In this document: one piece after another, positions 16,513 to 28,206 of the stretch
Position numbering within the stretch: position 1 is the first letter of the stretch
Layout of the letters: each line of letters starts with the position of its first letter
Assembly (NCBI GenBank): GCA_025359685.1
Contig: JANYEY010000094.1
Span: 1-50,756 of the forward strand
Source of the DNA: Sphingomonadaceae bacterium
Lineage (GTDB): Bacteria; Pseudomonadota; Alphaproteobacteria; Sphingomonadales; Sphingomonadaceae
Direction of reading: 5' to 3'
Length of the DNA: 50,756 nucleotides
Translations under genes and position numbers: made by a program
The notes under the pieces: generated by a model
What the model saw: only the letters and a program-made list of their open reading frames with translations
Database searches by the model: none
What the model was told of the DNA's origin: nothing

Positions 16513-17205
16513 TCAGCCGCCCAACGCCTTGAACAGCATCAAGGTGCGTTCCTTGGCGAGATCGGCGCTTTCCGGATGCCAGTCCTTGCGCCGGTCCGAA
16601 TTGAAGCCGTGCCCGGCCTCATAGATAAAGTGCTGCGCGGTCGGATGGTGCTTCTCGATCAGTTTTTCGACCGGTTCGATCGGCACCATCGAATCGAAGC
16701 GGCCAAAATGGGTGATCGTCGCGCATTTGGGCGGATCGTCGGCAAAGCGCGTCGCGATGTAACCGCCGTAATAACAGCTCGCCGCGGCGAGATCGTCCGA
16801 ACGCTGCGCCATGCGCCACGCGACCGAGCCGCCGAAGCAATAGCCGGTAATGAACACCGGACCGCCGCGCTCTTTCATCCAGGCGATCACCCGCGCGGTA
16901 TCGTCGATACCTTGGTCCCAGTCGTGCTCGCCCCGCGCGATCTGCACCGCGCGTTCCCAGTCCGCGCCGGAATAGCCCAGCTCGCAGCCGGGCTCCTGTC
17001 GGTCGAACAGGCCGGGGCTGATCACTTCATAGCCATCTGCCGCGTATTCATCGCACAGTTCGCGGATATGGTCGGTGACGCCGAAGATCTCCTGCACCAG
17101 CACCAGCCCGCCTTTTCGAACATTGGGCCGCTCGCCCATGGGCATGGCATGGTAGCACGGCATCGAGTGGCCGTCGGACATCGTCAGGTGAATGGTTTCG
17201 CCCAT
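16513..17205 (-). CDS. Dienelactone hydrolase family protein
   Basis: The 230-residue alpha/beta hydrolase has the cysteine nucleophile of the dienelactone hydrolase family: Cys123 in GYCFGG, Asp171 in GRFDSMVP and His199 in GHGF, with Glu39 in QEIFG. The prototype opens dienelactone rings in chlorocatechol breakdown. No other aromatic degradation gene is near, so a general esterase role is likely. The ATG at 17205 gives the typical N-terminus; a longer frame to 17268 is not supported. It is first in the run leading to PfpI, DUF1203, ada and the PEP-mutase-like gene. Confidence 0.92.
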   Translation of the reverse strand: MGETIHLTMSDGHSMPCYHAMPMGERPNVRKGGLVLVQEIFGVTDHIRELCDEYAADGYEVISPGLFDRQEPGCELGYSGADWERAVQIARGEHDWDQGIDDTARVIAWMKERGGPVFITGYCFGGSVAWRMAQRSDDLAAASCYYGGYIATRFADDPPKCATITHFGRFDSMVPIEPVEKLIEKHHPTAQHFIYEAGHGFNSDRRKDWHPESADLAKERTLMLFKALGG

Positions 17206-17360
17206 ATTCGGCTGCCTCTCGTCGTGTCTTTCGGGAAGTTCCTTGCCCCACCTTGCATCGCAGCACAATCATGGCTATGCGCGCCCCCGTCCCCGGGGCC
17301 ATCGTGTGGACCGCACGGCCATCGCCCCGTTAACGCACCCTATGTAAGGAAGCGACACGC

Positions 17361-17915
17361 GTGGAGAATTCCGGCGGCATTACCGCAAGTTTGCAAGGGC
17401 GTTACGCCTCTGCGCTGTATGAACTGGCGGCAGAGAACAAAGCCACCAGCGCTGTCGAGGGTGACCTTGAAAAGCTGGGCCAGGCCGTTGCCGCCTCGGG
17501 CGATCTCGCGGCACTGATTCGCAACCCGCGGCTGACCCGCGATAGCGCCCACGCAGCGATGATCGCGCTGGGCAAGCACCTCGGCCTTGCGCCGCTGACT
17601 CAGCAGTTCCTCGGCGTGCTGGCGGACAACCGCCGCCTGTCCAAGCTGCCGCAGATCGTCAGCGCCTTTGCCGGCATCGCCGCCGCCTCGCGCGGTGAAA
17701 TAGCCGCAACCGTGACCAGCGCCCACCCGCTGGATGCCAAGCAGATTGCCGCCATCGCCGCCAAGTTGAAGGCGCGCGAGGGCAAGGACGTAAAACTTAC
17801 CGCCACGGTCGACCCCGAGATTCTCGGCGGCCTGATCGTCCGGATCGGCTCGACCCAAATCGACAGCTCGATCCGCACCCGTTTGAACACCCTCGCTAAC
17901 GCGATGAAAGGCTAG
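17361..17915 (+). CDS. atpH: ATP synthase F1 delta subunit
   Basis: The 184-residue delta subunit links the F1 head to the peripheral stalk of the membrane. The N-terminal helical bundle starts [15 protein letters not shown], and the C-terminal signature is [24 protein letters not shown]. The start is GTG at 17361, with AAGGA at 17346-17350. It opens the atpHAGDC operon; Fo genes are not in the window, as expected in alphaproteobacteria. The 155-bp upstream gap to the divergent hydrolase must hold the operon promoter, but I see no convincing hexamers. Confidence 0.96.
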   Translation: MENSGGITASLQGRYASALYELAAENKATSAVEGDLEKLGQAVAASGDLAALIRNPRLTRDSAHAAMIALGKHLGLAPLTQQFLGVLADNRRLSKLPQIVSAFAGIAAASRGEIAATVTSAHPLDAKQIAAIAAKLKAREGKDVKLTATVDPEILGGLIVRIGSTQIDSSIRTRLNTLANAMKG

Positions 17916-19448
<1,533 letters not shown>

Positions 19449-19471
19449 TCCACTTGAAGGGGTAAGGCTTA

Positions 19472-20347
19472 ATGGCCTCGCTGAAAGAACTCAAAGGGCG
19501 GATCAACTCGGTCAAATCGACCCAGAAGATCACCAAGGCCAAGCAGATGGTCGCCGCCGCCAAGCTGCGCAAGGCGCAGGCCAATGCCGAAGCGGCGCGG
19601 CCCTATGCCGCGCGCTTTGCTGCGGTGATGGCCAGCCTTGCGGGCAAGGTCACCGGCTCCAGCGCACCGCTGCTGCTGGCGGGTAACGGCAAGGATCAGG
19701 TCCATCTGATGGTCGTGGCCAACTCGGATAAGGGCCTTGCGGGCGCGTTTAACGCCAACATCGTCAAGGCCGCATTGGTCGAAGCGCGCAGCCTTGAAGC
19801 TGCAGGCAAGACCGTGCTGTTCTATCTGATCGGCCGCAAGGGCCGCGCGGTGATCCGCCGCGCTTACCCCAAAGCGATCCTCGCTTCGTTTGACACCACG
19901 CAGGTGCGCGAACCGGGCTATGCCGAGGCAACCGCCATCGCGAACGAACTGCTCGCACTGTTCGAAGCCGGTAAGTTCGACGTGGCGCACCTGTTCTATT
20001 CGCGCTTCCGCAGCGCATTGGTACAGGAACCGACCCAGCAGCAGATCATCCCAATTCCCGCCCCCAAGGTGGATGCAGCCGCGAGCGCCAGTGCAGTGGT
20101 GGAATACGAACCGGAAGAGGAAGCGATCCTCGCCGACCTGCTGCCGCGCTACCTCAAGACCCAGCTGTTTGGCGCATTGCTCGAAAACCAGGCATCGGAA
20201 CAAGGCGCTTCGATGACCGCGATGGACAACGCAACGCGCAATGCGGGCGATCTGATCCAGAAGCTGACCATCCAGTACAACCGCAGCCGCCAGGCCGCGA
20301 TCACCACCGAACTTATCGAAATCATCGCGGGCGCCGAAGCGCTTTAG
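19472..20347 (+). CDS. atpG: ATP synthase F1 gamma subunit
   Basis: The 291-residue central stalk subunit rotates inside the alpha-beta ring. Both long helices are visible: the N-terminal [20 protein letters not shown] and the C-terminal [19 protein letters not shown]. The ribosome binding site AAGGGG lies upstream. Seventeen bases that encode the final GAEAL are repeated out of frame 14 bases after the stop codon, a small duplication or recombination scar. Confidence 0.98.
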   Translation: MASLKELKGRINSVKSTQKITKAKQMVAAAKLRKAQANAEAARPYAARFAAVMASLAGKVTGSSAPLLLAGNGKDQVHLMVVANSDKGLAGAFNANIVKAALVEARSLEAAGKTVLFYLIGRKGRAVIRRAYPKAILASFDTTQVREPGYAEATAIANELLALFEAGKFDVAHLFYSRFRSALVQEPTQQQIIPIPAPKVDAAASASAVVEYEPEEEAILADLLPRYLKTQLFGALLENQASEQGASMTAMDNATRNAGDLIQKLTIQYNRSRQAAITTELIEIIAGAEAL

Positions 20348-20377
20348 CGACATCAACAACGCGGGCGCCGAAGCGCT
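20327..20377. repeat. Duplicated 3' end of atpG
   Basis: The 17-mer GCGGGCGCCGAAGCGCT occurs at 20327-20343, inside the atpG end, and again at 20361-20377 in the intergenic spacer. Both copies are followed by a stop triplet (TAG, then C-TAA). The 34-base offset is not a multiple of three, so the second copy is not an alternative end of the same frame. Confidence 0.75.
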
Positions 20378-20381
20378 CTAA

Positions 20382-21884
<1,503 letters not shown>

Positions 21885-21889
21885 GGCAG

Positions 21890-22144
21890 GTGCTTCACTT
21901 CGAACTCGTCACCCCGGCCCGCCTCGTCCGCTCGGAAGAGGTCTACATGGTCACCGTGCCCGGCACCGAGGGTGACTTCGGTGTGCTTGAAGGCCACGCC
22001 CCGTTCATGACGACGATGCGCGATGGCGTGCTGCGGGTCTACAAGACCGACGGCGCTGAACCCGAACAGGTCACGATCAAGGGCGGGTTCGCGGAGGTGA
22101 GCAGCACCGGGCTAAGCGTCCTCGCGGAAAGCGTCGAGGGCTAA
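21890..22144 (+). CDS. atpC: ATP synthase F1 epsilon subunit, short form
   Basis: The protein has 84 residues and only the N-terminal beta-sandwich domain ([27 protein letters not shown] to [14 protein letters not shown] end). The C-terminal two-helix domain that inhibits ATP hydrolysis in enterobacteria and bacilli is absent. I recall similarly short epsilon chains in other sphingomonads, so this is probably lineage-typical rather than a truncation. The start is GTG at 21890, five bases after the atpD stop. Confidence 0.92.
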   Translation: MLHFELVTPARLVRSEEVYMVTVPGTEGDFGVLEGHAPFMTTMRDGVLRVYKTDGAEPEQVTIKGGFAEVSSTGLSVLAESVEG

Positions 22145-22164
22145 GCCTAGCATGCCTTTGCGAT

Positions 22165-22197
22165 GAATAGGGGCGGTCCAGCGGGCCGCCCTTATTC
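22165..22197. terminator. Bidirectional hairpin terminator of the atp operon
   Basis: This 33-base, nearly perfect stem-loop consists of GAATAGGGGCGGTCC, a three-base loop AGC, and GGGCCGCCCTTATTC, with two G-T wobbles. A short T-containing arm follows on the plus strand. It lies just after atpC and ends two bases inside the stop of the convergent acyltransferase, so it can serve both transcripts. Confidence 0.75.
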
Positions 22198-23362
22198 ATT
22201 CTGCCGGAACGGCGGTGTTGCGGGCGGCGAGCAACTTTTCGGGCAGTTCGAGCAGCCAGCGCACCAGCGGCTTGAGCCGGTGCTTTTGCAGTTCGAAGAC
22301 CTGCGCCACCACCAGCACGATGCCCCAAGTCGCGGCGAACACGCTCCACGATCCCAACAAGGGTATGCCCAGACCGATCAGCACGGCGCCCGCCAGCAGC
22401 ATCGCCGGTTGGTGCAATAGATACAGCGTGAATGACCGCGCGGTCAGCCATTTGACCGGCGCCGCCACCGGTCGCAGGACTTTTTCAAGCCACGGGGCGA
22501 GCGCCGCCGCGCCGATGAAGTGGCCCGCCATCGAGAGCCCCAGGAGCGTATCGGTCAGCACATAGCGCGACCAGCTGAGGCCGTCGCGCCACGCCTCCTG
22601 CCCCATCACGCTTGCCAGCCATTCGCCGGCTTGGCGGGTCCAGCCTTGGCTATCATCGAAAAAGAGCACCACTGCGGGCTGAAGGAACAGCGCCAGGCCC
22701 AGCACCGGGCCGACCTTGTACGTCTGGCTCCAGCGATAGACGCCCCAGCCCAGCGCCCAGATCGGGAACAGCAGCAGGACCTTGTACCCCGCGATCAGAC
22801 AGGCCAGCGCGGTGAGCATCACCCGCACCCAGCCGCGAAAATAGAACAGCCCGGCAAAGATCATGTAGTACCAGAACTCATAGGCGATCGACCAATAAGG
22901 TGTGTTCGAGAACATCTGCGCGGACACGCTCCAGCTTTCATTGAGGAACAGCGAACCCAGCACAAGCCGCACCAGCGCGGAGCCATCGGTGATCAGGCCA
23001 TCGTAAAGCTGCGGCACCAGCGCCTGCCCGATCCGGTCGAACAGCAGTGTGGCAAGCAGGCACGGCACCGCGACCGAGTAGATGCGCGTAAGGCGGCTGA
23101 TGAGGTAGGCTTTGGGCGTCCTTTCGCGCGTCTCAGCGGCAAAGGCGATGACGAAGCCGGACAAGACAAAGAACACCACGACTGCCTCATGCCCGAACAT
23201 ATTCCACGCCGCGCGGTGCCCGCCGAGCAGGGCAAATCCATTGAGGTGGAATAGCACGACTTCGCTCGCAGCGAGCAGGCGCAGCAGTTCCAGATACAGC
23301 GACAAGCCGGGCGCAATGCCCGCCACCGGCGCGTCGTTCATGGCAAGTTCGGCATTCCCCAT
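22196..23362 (-). CDS. Acyltransferase family membrane protein
   Basis: The protein has about 388 residues and about ten membrane segments, of the acyltransferase-3/OafA type. The N-terminal segment LYLELLRLLAASEVVLFHLNG carries the conserved first-helix His, followed by VVVFFVLSGFVIAFA and SRLTRIYSVAVP with the family's R/Y motif. Such proteins O-acylate polysaccharides, lipids or other surface molecules. The start at 23362 avoids overlap with the phzF-like gene; the next Met at 23341 is an alternative. The recipient is unknown. Confidence 0.85.
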   Translation of the reverse strand: MGNAELAMNDAPVAGIAPGLSLYLELLRLLAASEVVLFHLNGFALLGGHRAAWNMFGHEAVVVFFVLSGFVIAFAAETRERTPKAYLISRLTRIYSVAVPCLLATLLFDRIGQALVPQLYDGLITDGSALVRLVLGSLFLNESWSVSAQMFSNTPYWSIAYEFWYYMIFAGLFYFRGWVRVMLTALACLIAGYKVLLLFPIWALGWGVYRWSQTYKVGPVLGLALFLQPAVVLFFDDSQGWTRQAGEWLASVMGQEAWRDGLSWSRYVLTDTLLGLSMAGHFIGAAALAPWLEKVLRPVAAPVKWLTARSFTLYLLHQPAMLLAGAVLIGLGIPLLGSWSVFAATWGIVLVVAQVFELQKHRLKPLVRWLLELPEKLLAARNTAVPAE

Positions 23363-23391
23363 CGCGGAATGGATAGCGCCGAGGGGTAAAT

Positions 23392-24231
23392 TTAAAGTTG
23401 GACCTCGCCCCGCACGCAGGTCACGCAATCGCCGCCAACGTGGATATCGTCAACATCGAAGCGGATGTCGATCCAGCCATCGCGGCCAAGCTGACGCCCC
23501 TGGCTGGCGCGGTAGGCATCGCCGCTCCCGACTTGCCCTTCGGCCAGGCGGTAGGCGGCGACCGCGCCGTTGCCGCTGCCGCAAACCGGGTCTTCCGGGA
23601 TGCCATCGCCCGGAGCGAAGCTGCGGACCACGACCCGGTCCCCGTCGGCGGCGAACAATGTGGCGCCCGTCAGACCATATTGCTCGTAATAGGCAGTGAG
23701 CCGCGCGGGGTCATGCTGGAGATTCTCCAAAGCAGCAATTTCGGTCAGTTCGGCGATCAGCCACACCGGCCCGACGTCGACCGCCTTGGCACCGCCACGC
23801 AGCGCAGCCCCGCCGATCCACGCGATGGCCTCTTCAGGATCCGGCGCATCGGCGACTGCGTAGCGCGGCAAGCGGAACGACAGCGCGCCTTCACCCACCG
23901 TCAGCTCGACCAGCCCGACCGCGCACTGCTGGACCAGCTGGCCGTCATGCGGTGCGGCAATCCCGGCTTCGATCACGGCATGGGCAGTGCCCAGCGTCGG
24001 ATGCCCGGCAAACGGCAGTTCGGCCTTGGGGGTAAAGATCCGCACGCGGTAGTCGGCTGCCGGATCGCTCGGCGGAAGCACAAAGGTCGTCTCGCTAAGG
24101 TTGGTCCAGTTGGCGAAGGACTGCATCTCCGCGTCCGACAGCCCTTCGCCGTCGAGCACCACCGCCACCGGGTTGCCTTTGAACGGCACCGCGGTGAACA
24201 CATCGACCTGGCTGAATTTCCGCGTTCGCAA
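23392..24231 (-). CDS. PhzF family protein
   Basis: The 279-residue protein resembles PhzF/diaminopimelate-epimerase-fold isomerases. The catalytic Glu47 is in NLSETTFVL, and typical segments are VDVFTAVPFKGNPVAVV, FTPKAELPFAGHPTLG and the C-terminal GDGIPEDPVCGSGNGAVAAY. Most homologues outside phenazine clusters have unknown substrates. No phenazine genes are near, so a general isomerase role is likely. The start is a TTG at 24231; no better codon lies nearby. Confidence 0.93.
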   Translation of the reverse strand: MRTRKFSQVDVFTAVPFKGNPVAVVLDGEGLSDAEMQSFANWTNLSETTFVLPPSDPAADYRVRIFTPKAELPFAGHPTLGTAHAVIEAGIAAPHDGQLVQQCAVGLVELTVGEGALSFRLPRYAVADAPDPEEAIAWIGGAALRGGAKAVDVGPVWLIAELTEIAALENLQHDPARLTAYYEQYGLTGATLFAADGDRVVVRSFAPGDGIPEDPVCGSGNGAVAAYRLAEGQVGSGDAYRASQGRQLGRDGWIDIRFDVDDIHVGGDCVTCVRGEVQL

Positions 24232-24236
24232 TGCTT

Positions 24237-24707
24237 TTACTCCACCTGATCACGCGGCGGCACCACCGGGCGATAATTCCACCGCATTGCCTCGCTGCCA
24301 TCGAGCTTGGAAATCTCGGCCATCAGCAGCTTGCCCTGCCGCCAATAGCGAATGCGTTGCGGATAATCGTGCGCGGGATTGGCAAATTCGATCGCCTCGG
24401 CGCTAATCAGCACCAGAGGGAATTCGACTGCTGGCTTGCCATCTTCCTGCACCACATAGGCCAGCGAGCCGTCCTTGCGAGTGACGATCCGGGTAACTTC
24501 CCAGCTCTTGAGTTCAGGGCCGAAACCGCTCCGCGCCAGCCCCAGCATCACGCCGCCGCGCGGGTCGGTCCACAATTCGTCGGACCAGCTTGCCCCGTCC
24601 TCCATCGCCCAGGTACCCGCCAGCCAAGCCGGAAGGTTTGGCTCCGCCAAGGTCTGCGCCGGGAGCGGCGCGGCCATCAACAAGGCGATCAGCAGGAACT
24701 TCTTCAT
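24237..24707 (-). CDS. Exported DUF6265-type protein
   Basis: The 156-residue protein has a signal peptide (MKKFLLIALLMAAPLPAQTLA) and one domain with WLAGTWAMEDGASWSDELWTDPRGGVMLG and FANPAHDYPQRIRYWRQG. I recognise this pattern as DUF6265, a beta-rich family found in periplasmic proteins of sphingomonads and relatives. The function is unknown. The ATG at 24707 is right for the signal peptide; the longer frame to 24815 is not. It is divergent from cpaF across a 209-bp gap. Confidence 0.8.
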   Translation of the reverse strand: MKKFLLIALLMAAPLPAQTLAEPNLPAWLAGTWAMEDGASWSDELWTDPRGGVMLGLARSGFGPELKSWEVTRIVTRKDGSLAYVVQEDGKPAVEFPLVLISAEAIEFANPAHDYPQRIRYWRQGKLLMAEISKLDGSEAMRWNYRPVVPPRDQVE

Positions 24708-24916
24708 GGCTGCTTGGGTATGTTTCCAGAGGTGAACGGCGCCTTTAGCCGGGGCGCGCGGTTGTGGGAAGGTGGCGAAGCGGTTGGCAGGCTCGTGCGA
24801 AAGCGCCCAGCGCATTAGGAAATCCTCAAAGTTTAGTGGTTATTCACCATTCCGATAAGCCAAGGGGAAGGCATGTTCAGGCATGGTCATCCCACATTAT
24901 CAGAGGTTTGGACACG

Positions 24917-26464
24917 ATGAGCGCTTTCGGTCGACGCAATGGTGCAGGCGGTATGGCGCCGGGCGCGCGCCCGCAATTCGGTGTTGCCCGGCCAATGAAG
25001 GGTGGCAGCGAATCAGCGAAATCGTCCTCTCAGGCCCCGCTTGGCGGCGAGCAATTCCCGCCGCTTCCAGGTGAAGATTCGGCAGCCGCGCTGCCGCCGA
25101 TGGACATGGGCATGGGCATGCAGGGTCAGAAGGCGGACGCGATGACGCGCTTGGCTGACCGCGTGAACGGGATCCATGAAAACCAGTACCAGGCCGAAGG
25201 CTTCGAAGCCTCGGTGCACAAGATCAAGGAACAGGTGCTGCCGCGCCTGCTCGAACGGGTCGATCCCGAAGCTGCGGCAACGCTGTCGAAGGACGAATTG
25301 TCCGAAGAATTCCGTCCGATCATCATCGAGGTGCTCGCTGAGCTGAAGGTCACGCTTAACCGCCGCGAACAGTTCGCGCTGGAAAAGGTGTTGATCGATG
25401 AGCTGCTCGGTTTCGGGCCGCTCGAAGAACTGCTCAACGATCCAGACATTTCGGATATCATGGTCAACGGGCCCGACCAGACCTACATTGAAAAGAAGGG
25501 CAAGCTGACGCTCGCTCCGATCCGGTTCCGCGACGAAAGCCATCTGTTCCAGATCGCCCAGCGGATCGTCAACCAGGTCGGTCGCCGCGTCGACCAGACC
25601 ACCCCGCTGGCTGACGCCCGTCTCAAGGACGGCAGCCGCGTCAACGTTATCGTGCCCCCGCTCTCGCTGCGCGGCACCGCCATCTCGATTCGTAAGTTTT
25701 CCGAGAAGCCGATCACCATCGACATGCTCAAGGACTTCGGCTCGATGAGCGAAAAGATGGCGACTGCGCTGAAGATCGCCGGCGCCTGCCGGATGAATGT
25801 GGTCATCTCGGGCGGTACCGGTTCGGGCAAAACGACCATGCTCAATGCCCTGTCGAAGATGATCGACCCGGGCGAGCGCGTGCTGACGATCGAAGATGCG
25901 GCCGAACTTCGCCTGCAGCAGCCGCACTGGCTGCCGCTCGAAACGCGCCCCCCGAACCTTGAAGGCCAGGGCGCGATCACCATTGGCGATTTGGTCAAGA
26001 ACGCGCTGCGTATGCGTCCTGACCGGATCATCCTGGGCGAAATTCGTGGCGCGGAAGCGTTCGATCTGCTCGCCGCGATGAACACCGGCCACGATGGCTC
26101 GATGTGCACGCTCCACGCCAATTCCCCGCGCGAATGCCTCGGCCGTATGGAAAACATGATCCTGATGGGCGACATCAAGATTCCCAAGGAAGCCATCAGC
26201 CGTCAGATCGCCGAATCAGTTGATATCATCGTCCAGGTCAAGCGCCTGCGCGACGGTTCGCGCCGCACCACCGAGATCACCGAAGTGATCGGGATGGAAG
26301 GCGACGTGATCGTCACCCAGTCGCTGTTCAAGTTCGAATATCTCGACGAAAGCGAAGACGGCAAGATCATCGGCGAATTCCGCCCCTCGGGCCTGCGCCC
26401 CTACACGCTGGAAAAAGCGCGGCAGTTCGGGTTCGACCAGGCTTATCTAGAGGCGTGCCTCTAG
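24917..26464 (+). CDS. cpaF: CpaF-type secretion/pilus ATPase
   Basis: The 515-residue type II/IV secretion ATPase has an N-terminal low-complexity region (about 1-75), then a helical domain and the RecA-like core. The Walker A motif GGTGSGKTT, Asp box IEDAAELR, Walker B RPDRIILGEIRG and the His box LHAN are all present. CpaF energises Flp/Tad pilus assembly. The start at 24917 is inferred from family N-termini; the frame is open further upstream but without a conserved sequence. No other tad gene is in the window. An 18-base inverted repeat covers the stop codon. Confidence 0.93.
   Translation: MSAFGRRNGAGGMAPGARPQFGVARPMKGGSESAKSSSQAPLGGEQFPPLPGEDSAAALPPMDMGMGMQGQKADAMTRLADRVNGIHENQYQAEGFEASVHKIKEQVLPRLLERVDPEAAATLSKDELSEEFRPIIIEVLAELKVTLNRREQFALEKVLIDELLGFGPLEELLNDPDISDIMVNGPDQTYIEKKGKLTLAPIRFRDESHLFQIAQRIVNQVGRRVDQTTPLADARLKDGSRVNVIVPPLSLRGTAISIRKFSEKPITIDMLKDFGSMSEKMATALKIAGACRMNVVISGGTGSGKTTMLNALSKMIDPGERVLTIEDAAELRLQQPHWLPLETRPPNLEGQGAITIGDLVKNALRMRPDRIILGEIRGAEAFDLLAAMNTGHDGSMCTLHANSPRECLGRMENMILMGDIKIPKEAISRQIAESVDIIVQVKRLRDGSRRTTEITEVIGMEGDVIVTQSLFKFEYLDESEDGKIIGEFRPSGLRPYTLEKARQFGFDQAYLEACL
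26447..26464. terminator. Hairpin at the end of cpaF
   Basis: An 8-bp perfect inverted repeat (CTAGAGGC, two-base spacer, GCCTCTAG) ends exactly at the cpaF stop codon. No T-run follows on either strand, so it is a weak terminator candidate or an mRNA-stabilising hairpin. The convergent membrane gene ends four bases further on. Confidence 0.35.
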
Positions 26465-26467
26465 GCG

Positions 26468-26710
26468 CTAACCGCCTTGCAGCCACACCTTCAGTGCGGC
26501 ACCGAGCAGGAACAGCGTCGCAAAACTCGACCAGAATGAGATGTCGCGCCACGGCAGTAGTGGAACCGCGTCCGGATCGCTGCGCTCCTTGCGGCGGCGT
26601 TCTGCGAGCCAGCCGGTAATCGTGAGCGTGAGCGCTATCAGCCCCGGGAGCAGCAGATAGCGCACCCAGTCTTCGTCCCACGCATTCCCGATCGCCGCTT
26701 GCCAGTCCAT
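26468..26710 (-). CDS. Small membrane protein, unknown function
   Basis: The 80-residue protein has two predicted membrane segments (about 17-37 and 57-77) separated by a charged cytoplasmic loop AERRRKERSD. I do not recognise a family. It sits between the ends of cpaF and the start of a divergent DMT transporter, with 22 bp between their ATGs. The compact fit and plausible topology support it as real. Confidence 0.55.
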   Translation of the reverse strand: MDWQAAIGNAWDEDWVRYLLLPGLIALTLTITGWLAERRRKERSDPDAVPLLPWRDISFWSSFATLFLLGAALKVWLQGG

Positions 26711-26732
26711 CCCTGCGCGTTAGAGCCGGGAT

Positions 26733-27656
26733 ATGCGCCAAGTCCAGCCCGCACCGCCTGTGCAGCAGCCTATGCTTGCGCTGGGGCTGCGCCTGCTGGC
26801 GGTAGCGGTGCTTTCCACGCTGATCATGCTGGTCAAATACACCGCCGGCACCGGGGTACATTTTGTGGAAATCCTGTTCTGGCGGCAGGTGCCCTCGATT
26901 GTGCTGATCCTCGGCTGGCTGGCGCTGCGCGGAGAGGTTTCGCGTCTCAAGACCAAACGGCTCGGCAGCCATGCGCGCCGCGCGATGCTGGGGCTGACCG
27001 GCATGTTCTTCACCTTCGGCGCGCCGCTGCTGCTGCCGCTCGCGGTCAGCACTACGCTGGGCTTCACCACGCCGATCTTCGCGGTAATTCTCTCCGCGTT
27101 GCTGCTGCGCGAAAAAGTCGGCCCGGTGCGCTGGCTCGCGGTGGCGCTGGGGTTTGCCGGGGTGGTGATCATCGCCCAGCCCGGCCATGTCCTGATCCCG
27201 CCGCTCGGCGCCGCGGTCGGGCTGGGCGCCGGGTTCATGGTCGCGCTGATCTCAATTCAGGTGCGTGACCTAGGCCGAACCGACGAAGCGCTGTCGATCG
27301 TGTTCTGGTTCGCCGCGCTGTCTTCCCCCATCCTGCTGGCAGCACTGCCCTTTACCTATACGCAGCATACCGGCTGGCAGTGGTTCCTGCTGATTGCCGG
27401 AGGTGTGCTGGGCTGCGTCGGCCAGCTGCTGCTCACCGCGTCGCTCCGCTATGGGCAGGTCGCCAGCGTGGTCGTGATGGATTATTCCGCACTAGTCTGG
27501 GCGACGCTGTATGGCTGGCTGGTGTGGAACGAACTGTCGCCCGCCGCCACCTGGTGGGGGGCACCTGCGATCATCGCCGCAGGCGGCGTGATCGCTTGGC
27601 GCGAACAGCGCCTCCACCGCCGCGTGCCGCCGGCTGCGGCCAGCAGTGGCGAATAG
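26733..27656 (+). CDS. EamA/DMT family transporter
   Basis: The 307-residue inner-membrane protein has two five-helix EamA repeats, the first containing LSTLIMLVKYTAGTGVHFVEILFWR and the second a parallel GQVASVVVMDYSALVWATLYGWL. Members export or import metabolites such as amino acids, nucleotides or S-adenosylmethionine. The substrate cannot be told. A 22-bp intergenic space separates it from the divergent small membrane gene. Confidence 0.9.
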   Translation: MRQVQPAPPVQQPMLALGLRLLAVAVLSTLIMLVKYTAGTGVHFVEILFWRQVPSIVLILGWLALRGEVSRLKTKRLGSHARRAMLGLTGMFFTFGAPLLLPLAVSTTLGFTTPIFAVILSALLLREKVGPVRWLAVALGFAGVVIIAQPGHVLIPPLGAAVGLGAGFMVALISIQVRDLGRTDEALSIVFWFAALSSPILLAALPFTYTQHTGWQWFLLIAGGVLGCVGQLLLTASLRYGQVASVVVMDYSALVWATLYGWLVWNELSPAATWWGAPAIIAAGGVIAWREQRLHRRVPPAAASSGE

Positions 27657-27749
27657 ACGCCGGTCCACAATCAGCGCAGCAGCCTGCAACACGGTCAAGG
27701 GCTTAGGCAAGGACATCGAGTCAGTTGGCGCAGCGGGTGATCGCGCGGT

Positions 27750-28205
27750 TCACTGAGCTTTGGCGGCGCTCCGTGCACGGCGCTCGCGCAGGATCAGCCA
27801 GCTGAGCAGCCCGACCGGTCCAGCCATAAAGGTTGCGAACAGGACCGGCAGCTGGATCCAGCGCCCGAAGCCCTTGTTGTCGGCGTCGCTGGCAATCCAC
27901 ATGCCGGTGAACAGATCGAACGCGAGATAGTGTGTCCAACCGATGACCACGCCGCCATCGCTGGCAAACAGCGCGCGCACGCCAGCAATTGAACCGAAGC
28001 CCGGTTCCCCGGCACCCGCCACGCGCACTGGATCGACCGCGCCGCTGAGGAACAGGGCGAAGCACACCGTGTAAGTCAGGCATAGCAGCGCGACCCCCAG
28101 GTACATGATCAGGCTGCGCACCGCAGGTTTGCGCGGGGCGGCGGCGAGCAGCAGCCAGCCAATGATGGCGAGCAGGTTTGTCGCGCTGAACAGAAACGGC
28201 CACAT
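27750..28205 (-). CDS. ABA4-like (DUF4281) membrane protein
   Basis: The 151-residue protein has four predicted membrane helices. The stretch WTHYLAFDLFTGMWIASDADNKG matches the conserved core of the ABA4/DUF4281 family, known in plants from neoxanthin synthesis (carotenoid pathway) and present in carotenoid-producing bacteria. The ATG at 28203-28205 starts two bases before the stop of the upstream gene and sits at the end of a minus-strand series from gcvT. A carotenoid role is an inference from the family only, as no carotenoid gene is in the window. Confidence 0.75.
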   Translation of the reverse strand: MWPFLFSATNLLAIIGWLLLAAAPRKPAVRSLIMYLGVALLCLTYTVCFALFLSGAVDPVRVAGAGEPGFGSIAGVRALFASDGGVVIGWTHYLAFDLFTGMWIASDADNKGFGRWIQLPVLFATFMAGPVGLLSWLILRERRARSAAKAQ

Positions 28206-28206
28206 G

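Noticed and set aside
24764..24916. Longer cpaF beginning at 24764
   Set aside because: The extra 51 codons have no similarity to the family and would overlap the promoter region. The ATG at 24917 gives a typical N-terminus.
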